Source: Kiritimatiellia bacterium (lineage in GTDB: Bacteria; Verrucomicrobiota; Kiritimatiellia; JAFGHX01). Taken from it: a stretch of DNA of 58,243 nt. Position numbers and translations under genes: made by a program. Position 1 is the first letter of the stretch. Every line of letters begins with the position of its first letter. Positions 1-7,870 of the stretch are shown in pieces. The stretch covers positions 1 through 58,243 of the forward strand of contig JAFGHX010000085.1 of NCBI GenBank assembly GCA_016929905.1. Reading direction: 5' to 3'. The notes beneath the pieces are model-generated. The model had not been told where the DNA came from and did no database searches. It was given only the letters and a program-made list of their open reading frames with translations.

Positions 1-1
1 G

Positions 2-100
2 GGCGAACAGATTGCCGCGTTGCGGCGTTGGGCGAAGGGGCGCGCTCGCCCCGCGACAACGCCGGATGCTGATGCCAAGGGGCGCAGGATTGCCGCGTAG
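2..100 (+). CDS. C-terminal end of an unidentified protein (partial)
   Basis: An open frame enters from the left edge and ends at TAG 98-100, giving 32 residues that begin GEQIAALRRWAKGR and end RRIAA. The helical, basic composition looks like the end of a real protein rather than noise. It is followed at once by a perfect 12-bp hairpin that would serve both this gene and the convergent gene ending at 136. No family can be named from so short a piece, and a chance frame cannot be excluded. Confidence 0.3.
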   Translation, partial: GEQIAALRRWAKGRARPATTPDADAKGRRIAA

Positions 101-110
101 TTCAAACGGG

Positions 111-139
111 GTAGCCCGGGATTCTCGATCCCGGGCTAC
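111..139. terminator. Perfect 12-bp hairpin between convergent gene ends
   Basis: The arms GTAGCCCGGGAT (111-122) and ATCCCGGGCTAC (128-139) are exact inverse complements around a 5-nt loop. The hairpin overlaps the stop codon of the minus-strand gene (136-138). It lies between two convergent gene ends, so a bidirectional terminator is plausible. There is no clear U-tract. It could equally be a copy of a dispersed GC-rich repeat. Confidence 0.5.
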
Positions 140-1062
140 TCCTTGCCAAAATGCCCCTCGACCACGGCCGCCAGGGCTTCCATGCCGGCTTGCATGCCCT
201 GGTCGGTCACTGGCTGCCCCTCGATGTTCTGCTGGGCATCCAGCTTGGCCTTGAGCGCCTCCTGCTGTTTCGTGATCGTTTCCGGCGCGCTGTCGGGTTT
301 CACCACCGTGGGCGCTGCCGTTTGAAGCAACTGCGTGACCAGTTTCCAGGCTGCCGCGCTGTCGTTGCTGCGCTGCCCGGTTTCGTGAAGCATGCGTTCA
401 CGCATGACGTGATTGCCGGACAGCCGCGTCAAATCGCTGGTACGCATGTTGCCCAGAAGTAGCCGACGGACAAGCTCGTTCGTCACCAAGGCGTGGATCA
501 CGTCATCCGGATCGGCATGCTCGGCCCAACTCACCGTGCCCCACACGGCCTGAAGCCCCCTGTATCCGGCCGTAATCGCAACCATCCGCCATACCGTGTG
601 CTCATCGGCATCCGGCTCAGAGTGAAGCGCTTCACCAAAGGCGAACCGGCGCTTCAGCAGATGGCTGGCGGTCAGGTTGCCGTCTTGATCCCGGATATTG
701 AAAAACAGCCGCTCGTAAAGCCGAACGTCCTCCTTTTCGACGCCCAACTCCTGCGTGATCGTTGTGTATGAGGCCTCCGTCAGGAGCAGCGGCTCGATGA
801 AGTGTTTGGCCGGCGCGCCGTCGTACCAGGCGATCAGGCGCCGATAGCGCCCTGCCGCCCCATTGGGGCGTGACGACGGCTTGCGTTTCTTCTGCAGATA
901 CGCCACGTAGGCTTTCAGGTCTTCGTCCTTCTTCAGTTCCGGAGGGAGGCGCGCCGGACCGGTTTGACCGGCAACAGCTTGAGCGATCTGATGCCGCCAA
1001 TCCGGCGCATAGGAGGAACTGTCATCGAAAGGTGTTGTGATATCCTGTCCCGCAATCTTCAT
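136..1062 (-). CDS. Hypothetical protein of the accessory block
   Basis: A 308-residue soluble protein without signal peptide or membrane segment. The start ATG at 1062 is preceded by ACGGAGATTTGC, an acceptable ribosome binding site. The middle is rich in charged helices, with R-R-L-L-L-G-N-M-R near residue 200, and the C-terminal 60 residues are rich in Gln, Glu and Ala, suggesting a coiled coil. I do not recognise the family. It is the last of three same-strand genes that start near 2216 and sit beside an XRE regulator and a tRNA. This context suggests a phage-like or integrative element, but no structural phage gene is visible to prove it. Confidence 0.6.
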   Translation of the reverse strand: MKIAGQDITTPFDDSSSYAPDWRHQIAQAVAGQTGPARLPPELKKDEDLKAYVAYLQKKRKPSSRPNGAAGRYRRLIAWYDGAPAKHFIEPLLLTEASYTTITQELGVEKEDVRLYERLFFNIRDQDGNLTASHLLKRRFAFGEALHSEPDADEHTVWRMVAITAGYRGLQAVWGTVSWAEHADPDDVIHALVTNELVRRLLLGNMRTSDLTRLSGNHVMRERMLHETGQRSNDSAAAWKLVTQLLQTAAPTVVKPDSAPETITKQQEALKAKLDAQQNIEGQPVTDQGMQAGMEALAAVVEGHFGKE

Positions 1063-1076
1063 GCAAATCTCCGTGG

Positions 1077-1517
1077 TTATGAGCCCTTCCGGGCCTCTTC
1101 GCGGCGTGCCCGCTCATCCCTCACTTTCACGATCGCCGCGCCCGTCTTCGCTATGGCGGTCTCCAGAGTGCTGAGCGATGTCAGTTCCCTGGCCTCCCGC
1201 TTCGACAGTGGTTGCCGGCCCATGCCGGGCAACGGTAGCGGCATCGGTCCACTATCACGGACGGACGCCAGAACGGACGGCGCCATCGCGGCCAATAACT
1301 CGAGATTATGTTCCTGGATCAGCCGCAGCACATTTTCCAACGCGGCCAACGGGTCGTCCTCGCCCTGGTCAGCTATCTTGTCCAACGCGGTTCGGATCAC
1401 GGCTTCCTGCTGCTCCAGCGGTAACCCGCGGATCGTTGCCAGTTTCAGCCGAAGCGTCCCTTTGTTCGTCGAGCCGCTTGGGCAGCAGTTTCTCGTCGAT
1501 TCCATAGAGTTTTCCAT
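1077..1517 (-). CDS. Hypothetical protein, downstream half of a probably frameshifted gene
   Basis: This frame carries a convincing helical sequence from LRLKLATIRGLPLEQQEAV to the stop, about 130 residues. Its first 17 or so codons (from ATG 1517, MENSMESTRNCC) are the out-of-frame shadow of the upstream gene ending at 1369. No ATG, GTG or TTG lies at the point where the convincing part begins. The simplest reading is that it is the C-terminal part of the 1369-1770 protein, displaced by a one-base indel near 1465-1472. The function is unknown. Its stop lies just before the 308-residue gene that starts at 1062. Confidence 0.45.
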   Translation of the reverse strand: MENSMESTRNCCPSGSTNKGTLRLKLATIRGLPLEQQEAVIRTALDKIADQGEDDPLAALENVLRLIQEHNLELLAAMAPSVLASVRDSGPMPLPLPGMGRQPLSKREARELTSLSTLETAIAKTGAAIVKVRDERARREEARKGS

Positions 1518-1770
1518 CCTCGTACCCCATTTTGATCGCCCAGTAGACCAGGTCTATCACCCTTGTCCTATCGAGCAGGAGTTCTCTCACCAGACAGTCA
1601 TAGAGCAGCTCCCACCCCCACGCCTTCCAACAGCGGCATGTTATTAGCATCTTGAGTTCGTTGTCCCGGATGGGCTCGTGTTTAAGCGTTTTTTTCAGCA
1701 ACAAGAGGCGCGCCTCTTGCTGCGCCTTCTCGTACTCAGGACTCGCCATTACTTCTTCAATTGATGACAT
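1369..1770 (-). CDS. Hypothetical protein, upstream half of a probably frameshifted gene
   Basis: The start ATG at 1770 has AAGGAG at good spacing, giving 133 residues. The first 95 residues look genuine: acidic helix, then L-L-L-L-K-K-T-L-K-H-E-P-I-R-D-N-E-L and a W-K-A-W-G-W-E segment. From about RLDEQ onward the composition becomes unlike a protein core, ending GSRDPNRVGQDS. The other frame (to 1077) becomes protein-like at the same point. This indicates a frameshift, either a mutation or a sequence error, and a joined product of about 230 residues. Its first 22 nt overlap the preceding gene. The family is not recognised. Confidence 0.55.
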   Translation of the reverse strand: MSSIEEVMASPEYEKAQQEARLLLLKKTLKHEPIRDNELKMLITCRCWKAWGWELLYDCLVRELLLDRTRVIDLVYWAIKMGYEDGKLYGIDEKLLPKRLDEQRDASAETGNDPRVTAGAAGSRDPNRVGQDS

Positions 1771-2216
1771 CTGTTTCTCCTTAATAATGCGCGGGCTCGA
1801 AAGCGGAATCCCGATTCCTTCGCCAGCGCGCTGCCCAATTTGGTTGCTGCCCGCCGCCACATCTTTAATCGCTTGATGCGGCGCGTGCGTCGGTGTTCGT
1901 ATTCGGTATTCAGGATTTCGGGCCAGTAGTCCCGGATGGCCCTGCGGATCAACGCCACGGCTTCGCCACGCAGCGTCCCCAAGTAGATTGAGCACGGCTT
2001 GCGGCGGCGGCCTTTGCCGGCCCGTTGCAGGAACCGGAGGATGTAGTACCGGCCCCATCCCCCCTTCTGCTCCCCGTACAGCACCGGCTTGTTCGGGAGC
2101 CGCGGTATGGCACGGAGCGCGTCCAGCAGGCGACTCGATAGTCTTCGGACGCTGCCGGGCAAAAATGCCCTTTCTGCCGGCGCCGTCAGATTCCCCGCCG
2201 TGTTGTTCTCGATCAT
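1749..2216 (-). CDS. Small basic hypothetical protein of the accessory block
   Basis: 155 residues, strongly basic. The centre reads GRYYILRFLQRAGKG, then R-K-P-C-S-I-Y-L-G, and is followed by a basic helix. It loosely recalls the DUF6788-type pattern (aromatic Y-Y, basic turn, Y-I/L-G), but the cysteine pair typical of that family is missing, so no family is assigned. The start at 2216 has only a weak GGTGA upstream. It is the first gene of the three-gene minus-strand set, and it is divergent from the XRE gene across a region with direct and inverted repeats. Confidence 0.5.
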   Translation of the reverse strand: MIENNTAGNLTAPAERAFLPGSVRRLSSRLLDALRAIPRLPNKPVLYGEQKGGWGRYYILRFLQRAGKGRRRKPCSIYLGTLRGEAVALIRRAIRDYWPEILNTEYEHRRTRRIKRLKMWRRAATKLGSALAKESGFRFRARALLRRNRCHQLKK

Positions 2217-2280
2217 TGATCACCCAGTAGACGTAGTTCGCCCAATTCGGGGGCAGAAAGACCCCGTGATTCGTATCGTA

Positions 2281-2371
2281 TTCGGTAGGTTCGTCGCGGC
2301 CGGCAATGCGGCCAGTTCGGTAGGTTCGTGTTTCGTGGGAATGCCGTTATTAAATTAAATCACGGCATTCC
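2281..2371. promoter_or_regulatory. Operator/promoter region between the divergent accessory genes
   Basis: Two exact copies of TTCGGTAGGTTCGT lie at 2281-2294 and 2316-2329. Next comes a perfect 10-bp inverted repeat, GGAATGCCGT (2338-2347) and ACGGCATTCC (2362-2371), around a 14-nt AT-rich spacer that could hold a -10 element. This is the expected form of a dimer operator for the XRE protein encoded next door. Binding by that protein is inferred from position. Confidence 0.5.
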
Positions 2372-2427
2372 TTTCTTCTGTGGGTAGTTTACCAAATCCC
2401 GCCCAGGTACGCAACAAGAAAGGCAAG

Positions 2428-2682
2428 ATGATGAAAACTATTTTTGATCCTGGATACCGCAGGCTGATCGGCCGGCTGAAGACTGCGCGCAACGCATGCG
2501 GTCTCACGCAGGCGCAAGCCGCCGGAAAGTTGGGAATGTGCCGCAACTGGCTCAGCAAGATTGAGCGCTTCGAGCTACGGCTCGATGTGCTGCATTTCAT
2601 GAAGCTGGTCAACGTGTACGGACTGAAACCGCACGATGTGATTGACGAACTGCGGGATGCGGCAGAGGCGGAGGGAGAGTAG
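2428..2682 (+). CDS. XRE-family helix-turn-helix regulator
   Basis: 84 residues from ATG 2428 (a second ATG follows at 2431). The helix-turn-helix is clear: LKTARNACGLTQAQAAGKLG, then M-C-R-N-W-L-S-K-I-E-R-F-E, the classic Cro/CI pattern with the T-Q-A-Q-A-A second helix and the S-K-I-E recognition helix. Nothing follows the DNA-binding domain, so it is a stand-alone small repressor type. It reads divergently from the three accessory genes, with a palindrome and direct repeats in between, so autoregulation and control of those genes is the likely role. Confidence 0.8.
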   Translation: MMKTIFDPGYRRLIGRLKTARNACGLTQAQAAGKLGMCRNWLSKIERFELRLDVLHFMKLVNVYGLKPHDVIDELRDAAEAEGE

Positions 2683-2821
2683 TGCTGGCCACGAAACCGA
2701 GGGTGGGCGGTGCGCGAAGGGTCGTGCGTACGCACGCGCCCTTCTTTACGTGTTGCAGCCCAGAGTCCGGCGCGCATCTGGATGATCGCTCGCCCTGCTT
2801 ACATCTGGATCTGGGGCAATC

Positions 2822-2875
2822 CTGTTTTGCACGTTTTCGGGGTTCTGTTTTGCACGTTTGGGGGTCTATCCCCAA
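2822..2875. repeat. Direct repeat pair and small hairpin
   Basis: CTGTTTTGCACGTTT occurs exactly at 2822-2836 and 2845-2859, a 23-bp period. The second copy runs into a 6-bp hairpin (TTGGGG at 2858-2863, CCCCAA at 2870-2875). The stretch 2683-2977 has no convincing gene, and this is the only structure I see in it. It lies between the accessory block and the tRNA 3' end, where attachment or excision sites would be expected, but the function is unknown. Confidence 0.45.
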
Positions 2876-2977
2876 GGCGGTTCGGCGGGATCGATTCCTA
2901 TCTGATGAGGGGCAAGAGGGATAAAGCCCTTTATTCATGGGGTTTTTTGTGCGGCGCACAGACGGCATGCGCGTTGA

Positions 2978-3054
2978 TGGTGGGCGATACAGGACTCGAA
3001 CCTGTAACATCCAGCGTGTAAAGCTGGCGCTCTGGCCAATTGAGCTAATCGCCC
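2978..3054 (-). tRNA. tRNA-Val (anticodon TAC)
   Basis: On the minus strand the sequence begins GGGCGAT and ends ATCGCCC-A, followed by an encoded CCA (2978-2980). The D-arm (TAGCTCAATTGG), an anticodon stem CCAGC/GCTGG around TTTACAC, and the T-arm GTTCGAGTC are all in place. The anticodon TAC reads GTA, valine. The 3' end points toward the accessory block at 1-2700, the usual orientation for an element integrated at a tRNA 3' end. Confidence 0.95.
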
Positions 3055-3115
3055 ATGCGTGCGGACGTGCAGACGTGGTCTTGCGGATCCATTATCGGGC
3101 AACGCCGCGCCGGTG

Positions 3116-4435
3116 TCAACTTCCGGCGGCAGCTTCGGCCGGATGCGTAACGAGCGGCTGCGGGATCGTGACGAGAAACTCCGCCCATTGGTCCGGCTCC
3201 GACCGAGCGCGAATCGTACCGCCGTGCAACCGCACGATGCGCCAGGCGGTGTAGAGGCCGACGCCGGAGCCCTGAATCATCTTGAATTCCGGGATCGCCA
3301 AACGCGAGAATCGGCGGAAAAGCCGGCCCTGCTGCTCGCCGGTGAATCCCCGACCCTCGTTCCAGACCGAGACCCGGAATGCGTCAGGCAACGCATCGGC
3401 GCCCAACCGCACTTCGCCCTCCATCCGGCCGTACTTGGCGGCATTGCTGAGCAGATTGAGGACGACGATCCGGAGCAAGTCCGCATCGCACGCCACGGCA
3501 CGCGTCTGGTTTGGCTCGAAACGCCGCACAAGCCGCATGTTTCGCGCTTCGAACAGCGGGGCCACACTCTCGAGCGCCGGTTCCAGGACCGCCCGCGCCA
3601 GGTCAACGGCCTCGCTCACGCGCAGCCGCAACCCGCCCGTTTCGACGCGGGCCAGGTCCAGGTAGTCCCCAACGAGCCCGAGCAGCGCAGCCAACCGCGT
3701 ACGCATCTGGAGCGCCTTCTCGCGCTGGCGCGGCTCGAGCCCGCCGAGATAGCCGCCGAGCAGGACGTCCAGGTCCGTGATCGCGCCGGCGATCGGGCTC
3801 TTCAGCTCGTGTGTCACGAATCCAAGCATCTCCCCGTAGGCCTTGTTCGCGGCGGCAAGCTGCTCGATACGGCGCGCCTTGTCGACCGCCTGGCTGAGCC
3901 GCTCCGCAATGGCCAGGTGCATCGCCACGTGCCTCGGTGTGTAGGCACTGGGGCGGCGCGAACTCCTGAACAGGACGCCGACAGTCCGCGCACCGACCCG
4001 TAACGGACAGGTCATGCTCGAGCGCACGCCTTCAGCCACGAGCAATCGGGACGAACGGCTGTCCGGGTGCGCGGTCAGGTACGCTTCCAGATCGTTGATA
4101 AGGCGCGGGCGCCCCTCGCGCACAACGCGGGCAAGCGAGCCGGCCTGCAGATCCTCTGCGTACCCGGCCGGCAGCCGGACCGGCTGATACACGGTCTTGA
4201 CCCACTGGGACCGGATCCGATGCCCGTCCTCTTCGAGGAACGCGATACACAATCGGTCGCAAGGTTGCACGTCGCGCGTGGACTCGAAGACGAAAGTCAG
4301 CAGGGACGCGAGCGACTCGGCGGCCGCCACCTTGCGGTTGATCTGTTGCAGGACGCGGCGTTCCTTCGGCGAGAAGGCGCGGGGCGCGCCCTCGGCGCCG
4401 CGCTCCGGGTACTGCAGGTTCCCGGTCTCGCACAT
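3116..4435 (-). CDS. GAF-domain sensor histidine kinase
   Basis: Predicted two-component sensor, 439 residues from ATG 4435, which has AGGAG eight bases upstream; an earlier in-frame ATG at 4528 lacks such a site. A GAF-like domain covers roughly residues 20-190. The phosphorylated-histidine segment GFVTHELKSPIAG follows, then an ATPase domain with N-box LNLLSNAAKYG and the G2 box GSGVGLYTA. The G1 box reads NEGRGF rather than the usual D-x-G-x-G, a mild deviation. There is no signal peptide or membrane span, so it is cytoplasmic. It is the last gene of the hydrogenase operon, about 95 bp after hypB. A receiver-only protein (10589-10963) in the same operon is the obvious partner. Confidence 0.85.
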   Translation of the reverse strand: MCETGNLQYPERGAEGAPRAFSPKERRVLQQINRKVAAAESLASLLTFVFESTRDVQPCDRLCIAFLEEDGHRIRSQWVKTVYQPVRLPAGYAEDLQAGSLARVVREGRPRLINDLEAYLTAHPDSRSSRLLVAEGVRSSMTCPLRVGARTVGVLFRSSRRPSAYTPRHVAMHLAIAERLSQAVDKARRIEQLAAANKAYGEMLGFVTHELKSPIAGAITDLDVLLGGYLGGLEPRQREKALQMRTRLAALLGLVGDYLDLARVETGGLRLRVSEAVDLARAVLEPALESVAPLFEARNMRLVRRFEPNQTRAVACDADLLRIVVLNLLSNAAKYGRMEGEVRLGADALPDAFRVSVWNEGRGFTGEQQGRLFRRFSRLAIPEFKMIQGSGVGLYTAWRIVRLHGGTIRARSEPDQWAEFLVTIPQPLVTHPAEAAAGS

Positions 4436-4531
4436 CGCGCATGCTCCTGATGCGGCTTCGCCCGCACCTACGACAAAATCTCGACCCTGCCATCTCCGGC
4501 GCCGCGCAACGCGGCGCACGGCGGGCATCCG

Positions 4532-5323
4532 TCACGATGCCAACTCCTTCAGGTAAGCCACCCATGCATCGAGCCCGGCACCTGTCTTCGCGCTGAGCTC
4601 GAACAGCCGGACGTCAGGCTGCACCCGGCGCAGGAACGCCCGGCACAGGCCGGCGTCCCAGTCCAGATGGTCGGCCAGATCCATCTTTGTCAGCACGACA
4701 ACCCGGGCATCCATGAAGAGGGTGGGATACTTCACGGGCTTGTCCTCGCCCTCGGCGCAGGAGAGCAACGCGACCTTGAAGTTTTCACCCAGGTCGAACG
4801 CGGCCGGGCAGACCAGATTCCCGACATTCTCGATCAGAAGCAGGCGCGTGCCGTCGTCCACGACGTCGCGAAGCACATCGCGGACCATGCCGGCATCCAG
4901 GTGGCAGGCGTCGTGCGTTTCGATCTGCCGGACAGGCGCGCCTTTCCCCCGCAGGCGCCTGGCATCGTTGTCCGTTTGCTGGTCGCCCGTGATGACGGCG
5001 CAGCGCACCGCACCGCGCAACCGGTCGAGCGTCCGTTCCAGAAGCCGTGTCTTGCCGGCCCCCGGCGCCGAGATCAGGTTCAGGGCCACCACGCCGCGTT
5101 CGGCCAGCCACGCCCGATTGTCGGCCGCAATCGCGTCGTTGCGGGCGAGCACACGGCGCTGGACATCCACGACCTTCGCCCGGCGTGACCCGCCGGTGCG
5201 CTCGCCATGATCATGCTCGGGGTGTGGATGGCCATGGTCCTGATGGCCGCCGGGGCGGTGATGATGGTCATGATCATGCTGAGGGTCAAGCGTCGTCTTT
5301 CCGCAGCCACATGTCTTGCACAC
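4532..5323 (-). CDS. hypB: Hydrogenase nickel-insertion GTPase HypB
   Basis: HypB delivers nickel to the [NiFe] hydrogenase large subunit, using GTP hydrolysis, together with HypA. I place the start at GTG 5323, which follows GAGGAG and gives the N-terminal V-C-K-T-C-G-C-G, the CxxCGC metal-binding motif of the family. A histidine-rich stretch follows (about residues 15-40, HDHDHHHRP and HGHPHPEHDH), typical of nickel-storing HypB. Then come the P-loop SAPGAGKTRLLE, the ENVGNLVCP segment and the LTKMDL GTPase motif. 263 residues. It follows hypA by 86 bp. Confidence 0.95.
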   Translation of the reverse strand: MCKTCGCGKTTLDPQHDHDHHHRPGGHQDHGHPHPEHDHGERTGGSRRAKVVDVQRRVLARNDAIAADNRAWLAERGVVALNLISAPGAGKTRLLERTLDRLRGAVRCAVITGDQQTDNDARRLRGKGAPVRQIETHDACHLDAGMVRDVLRDVVDDGTRLLLIENVGNLVCPAAFDLGENFKVALLSCAEGEDKPVKYPTLFMDARVVVLTKMDLADHLDWDAGLCRAFLRRVQPDVRLFELSAKTGAGLDAWVAYLKELAS

Positions 5324-5409
5324 GGTTCGTCTCCTCAGTCGTGCCTGGTCCCGCGCGCCTCGCCGGAGTTTCCGTGCGAAGGCGGGTCCATGCGCGGTTC
5401 CCGTCCCCG

Positions 5410-5763
5410 TCATGGCCCCTCGAACTCGAGTTCAACCGATCGGATGGTGAAATCCCGGCCGGCAACGACGTCAACATCCGTGCTGCCGCATGCGCCGCAA
5501 ACCGGGAACGGCACCTCCGGTTCCGTCCGTCGCCCACACCTCCGGCACAGGACGGCCGCCGGTTCCTCCTCCATGGCCAGTTCCGCCCCGGCCAGGACTG
5601 TCCCCTCCGCCGCCGCGGGATAGGCGAATTCGAATGCGCCGCGCTCCACACCCGACAGAACGCCAAGCCGCAGCGTCACGCGTGACACGCCGGCCGCCCC
5701 TTCCGCCTCCGCCAGGCGTGTCACCTGCTCGACGACTTCGCAAGCGAGCGCCATCTCATGCAT
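5410..5763 (-). CDS. hypA: Hydrogenase nickel chaperone HypA
   Basis: 117 residues starting MHEMALACEVVEQV, the conserved M-H-E nickel-binding start of HypA. A zinc finger with two CxxC pairs follows (CRRCG and CGACG), and the protein ends in IRSVELEFEG. HypA works with HypB to load nickel into the hydrogenase apoprotein. Its ATG overlaps the hypE stop by one base (TGATG), which implies translational coupling. Confidence 0.95.
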   Translation of the reverse strand: MHEMALACEVVEQVTRLAEAEGAAGVSRVTLRLGVLSGVERGAFEFAYPAAAEGTVLAGAELAMEEEPAAVLCRRCGRRTEPEVPFPVCGACGSTDVDVVAGRDFTIRSVELEFEGP

Positions 5764-6764
5764 CAACAGATCCTCGGCAACAACTCGCCGTGCGGCACGT
5801 CGACCAGGCGCCGGCCGCCGGTTTCCATTTCCAACGCCACACGCCCGCCGCCCTCCGAGGCAACCGTACCGATGGCGGCGGCGCCGCCGCCATGCGGCAG
5901 CCGGCGCCACGTGTCGAGCACGGGCTCCGCCGCCTCAGCCGCGCAGACCAGAATGACGCGACCCTCCGAGGCGCTGTTCAGGACGTCGAACCCCAGCATC
6001 TCGGCGACCGCCTGCGTGGCGGGCGCGACGGGGAGGTCTTCCTCGCGCAGCACGATCTCGACGCGTCGCTGCCCGGCGATCTCGTTGAGGACCGCGGCCG
6101 TTCCACCGCGGGTCGGATCGCGCATGAAACGGATGGCGGGCCCGAACGGGACCAGTGCGGCCACGAGCCGATGCAGGGGCGCCGTATCGCTTTGCGGGCC
6201 CGTTTCGAACCCGAGCGGTTCGCGCGCGGCCATCACGGCCATTCCGTGGTCGCCCAGCGTCCCGCTCGCCAGGACTCGGTCGCCGGGCCGAATCCGGTCC
6301 GGGCCCAAATCGAATCCGAGCGCCACGCCGATCCCGGCCGTCACGGCATAGGCTCCGTCGCACTGGCCGTGCGGCACCACCTTCGTATCGCCGGTGACGA
6401 CGCGCACAGCGCACTCGGCGGCGGCGTCCCGCGCGTCGTCCAGCAGGCGGCGCAAGGTGTCCAGGGGCAGCCCCTCCTCGAGGACCAGCGCCAGCGACAA
6501 CCAGCGGGGCGCGGCCCCGCAGACGGCGAGGTCGTTCACCGTCCCGTGCACGGCCAACCGGCCAAGCGTGCCGCCCGGGAACTCGAGCGGCTGCACGACG
6601 AACGCGTCGGTCGTGAAGAGAATGGGGCCGCCGGCCTCGCCGAGCGTGGCGGCATCCGGCAACCCGTCCGCGCCGCCGCCGAAACGCGGCACGATTTCGC
6701 GCTCGATGAGCTCTCGCATCATGCGCCCGCCGCCCCCGTGCGCCAGCTGGATCCGGTCCGTCAT
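5763..6764 (-). CDS. hypE: Hydrogenase maturation protein HypE (carbamoyl dehydratase)
   Basis: HypE dehydrates the carbamoyl group received from HypF to a thiocyanate on its C-terminal cysteine, supplying the cyanide ligands of the Ni-Fe site. The 333-residue protein starts MTDRIQLAHGGGGRMM and ends PRIC, the essential C-terminal Cys being the last residue. The AIR-synthase-like fold is indicated by DDAFV-like TTDAFVVQPLEFPGG, NDLAVCGAAP and DPTRGGTA. The ATG at 6764 overlaps the hypD stop by four bases. Confidence 0.96.
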   Translation of the reverse strand: MTDRIQLAHGGGGRMMRELIEREIVPRFGGGADGLPDAATLGEAGGPILFTTDAFVVQPLEFPGGTLGRLAVHGTVNDLAVCGAAPRWLSLALVLEEGLPLDTLRRLLDDARDAAAECAVRVVTGDTKVVPHGQCDGAYAVTAGIGVALGFDLGPDRIRPGDRVLASGTLGDHGMAVMAAREPLGFETGPQSDTAPLHRLVAALVPFGPAIRFMRDPTRGGTAAVLNEIAGQRRVEIVLREEDLPVAPATQAVAEMLGFDVLNSASEGRVILVCAAEAAEPVLDTWRRLPHGGGAAAIGTVASEGGGRVALEMETGGRRLVDVPHGELLPRIC

Positions 6765-7870
6765 GGCCGTGCACCTCGTGTGTAGCGATACCAGGCCGTG
6801 CAAGTCCCTTCCGAGCTGACCATGCACGGGCCCACCGGAGCGGCGGGCGTGCAGGCCCGGCCGAACAGCCCGCATTCCGGCGGGGTCAGTTTGCCCTTGA
6901 TCACATCGCCGCATCGGCAGCCGGCGGGCACCTGCCCCTGCCCCACGCAGAGGCGATACCGGACCGCGGCGTCGAACGCCGCGTACTCCGGCCGCAGCGC
7001 CAGCCCGCTGTGCGGGAGCGTGCCGAGCCCGCGCCAATCCGCATCCACCGGCGTGAGGCACTGTTCGATCAAGGCCTGCACCTTTCGATTTCCCTCCGAG
7101 CGCACCACCCGTGCGTACTGATTGTCGACCCGCGCTTCGCCGGCGAGAACCTGTTCCAGAATGCCCTGCAAGCCGAGCAGGATGTCCAGCGGCTCGAACC
7201 CGGCGATCACGCACGGGCGCCGGTGCCGCCGGGCAAACGGCCGGTAGGCGTCGGCGCCGATCACGGCGCTCACGTGCGCGGGACAAAGAAATGCGTCGAC
7301 CGCCACCTCGGGATCCTGAGCGAGCGCCTCGAGTGCCGGCAGGATCCGCCTGAACCCGCACAGCACGGACAGATTCCCGAGCCCCTGCTCCCGCGCCCGG
7401 CAAACCAGGCTGGCAACGGGCCCGATCGTGGTTTCGAACCCCACGCCGAGAAACACGAATTCGGCGCCCGGCTCGCGCGCGGCGAGTTCGGCCGCGCGCG
7501 CGGGCGAATAGCACACCTCGACCCGCGCGCCCTCAGCGCGGCGCCGCGCCAGGCTCGTCTGGGAGCCGGGCACGTTGAGCATGTCGCCGAACGTCACAAT
7601 CGCGATGCCGCGCCCGGCCAACGCGACGGCCGCGTCCAGATAGCCGGGCGGCGTGACGCACACGGGGCAACCGGGCCCGCTGATCAGGCGCACGTTCCGC
7701 GGCAACGCCTCGCGAATGGCGTAGCGCGCCACGGCCATGGTATGCGTGCCGCAGACTTCCATAATGCGGACCGCGCGTTGGGTCTCCGCGAGGCGGGCGC
7801 CCAATTCCCGGATACGCCCCCGGATCGCGCGTGCCGCACCTGGATGGCGAAAGGCATCGACGTACTTCAT
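6761..7870 (-). CDS. hypD: Hydrogenase maturation protein HypD
   Basis: HypD is the iron-sulfur scaffold on which, with HypC, the Fe(CN)2CO unit is assembled. 369 residues from ATG 7870. Signature motifs are present: MEVCGTHTM, SGPGCPVCVTP, and the C-terminal cysteine region PAGCRCGDVIKGKLTPPECGLFG. The start overlaps the hypC stop by four bases and the end overlaps the hypE start by four, so hypC-D-E are translationally coupled. Confidence 0.96.
   Translation of the reverse strand: MKYVDAFRHPGAARAIRGRIRELGARLAETQRAVRIMEVCGTHTMAVARYAIREALPRNVRLISGPGCPVCVTPPGYLDAAVALAGRGIAIVTFGDMLNVPGSQTSLARRRAEGARVEVCYSPARAAELAAREPGAEFVFLGVGFETTIGPVASLVCRAREQGLGNLSVLCGFRRILPALEALAQDPEVAVDAFLCPAHVSAVIGADAYRPFARRHRRPCVIAGFEPLDILLGLQGILEQVLAGEARVDNQYARVVRSEGNRKVQALIEQCLTPVDADWRGLGTLPHSGLALRPEYAAFDAAVRYRLCVGQGQVPAGCRCGDVIKGKLTPPECGLFGRACTPAAPVGPCMVSSEGTCTAWYRYTRGARP

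Noticed and set aside
2210..2340. A frame upstream of 2223 reading HGVFLPPNWANYVYWVINDREQ, looking protein-like
   Set aside because: It is closed by a stop near 2340, has no usable start codon or ribosome binding site, and soon becomes Pro/Gly/Arg-rich text typical of a shadow frame. It could be a gene remnant but cannot be supported.
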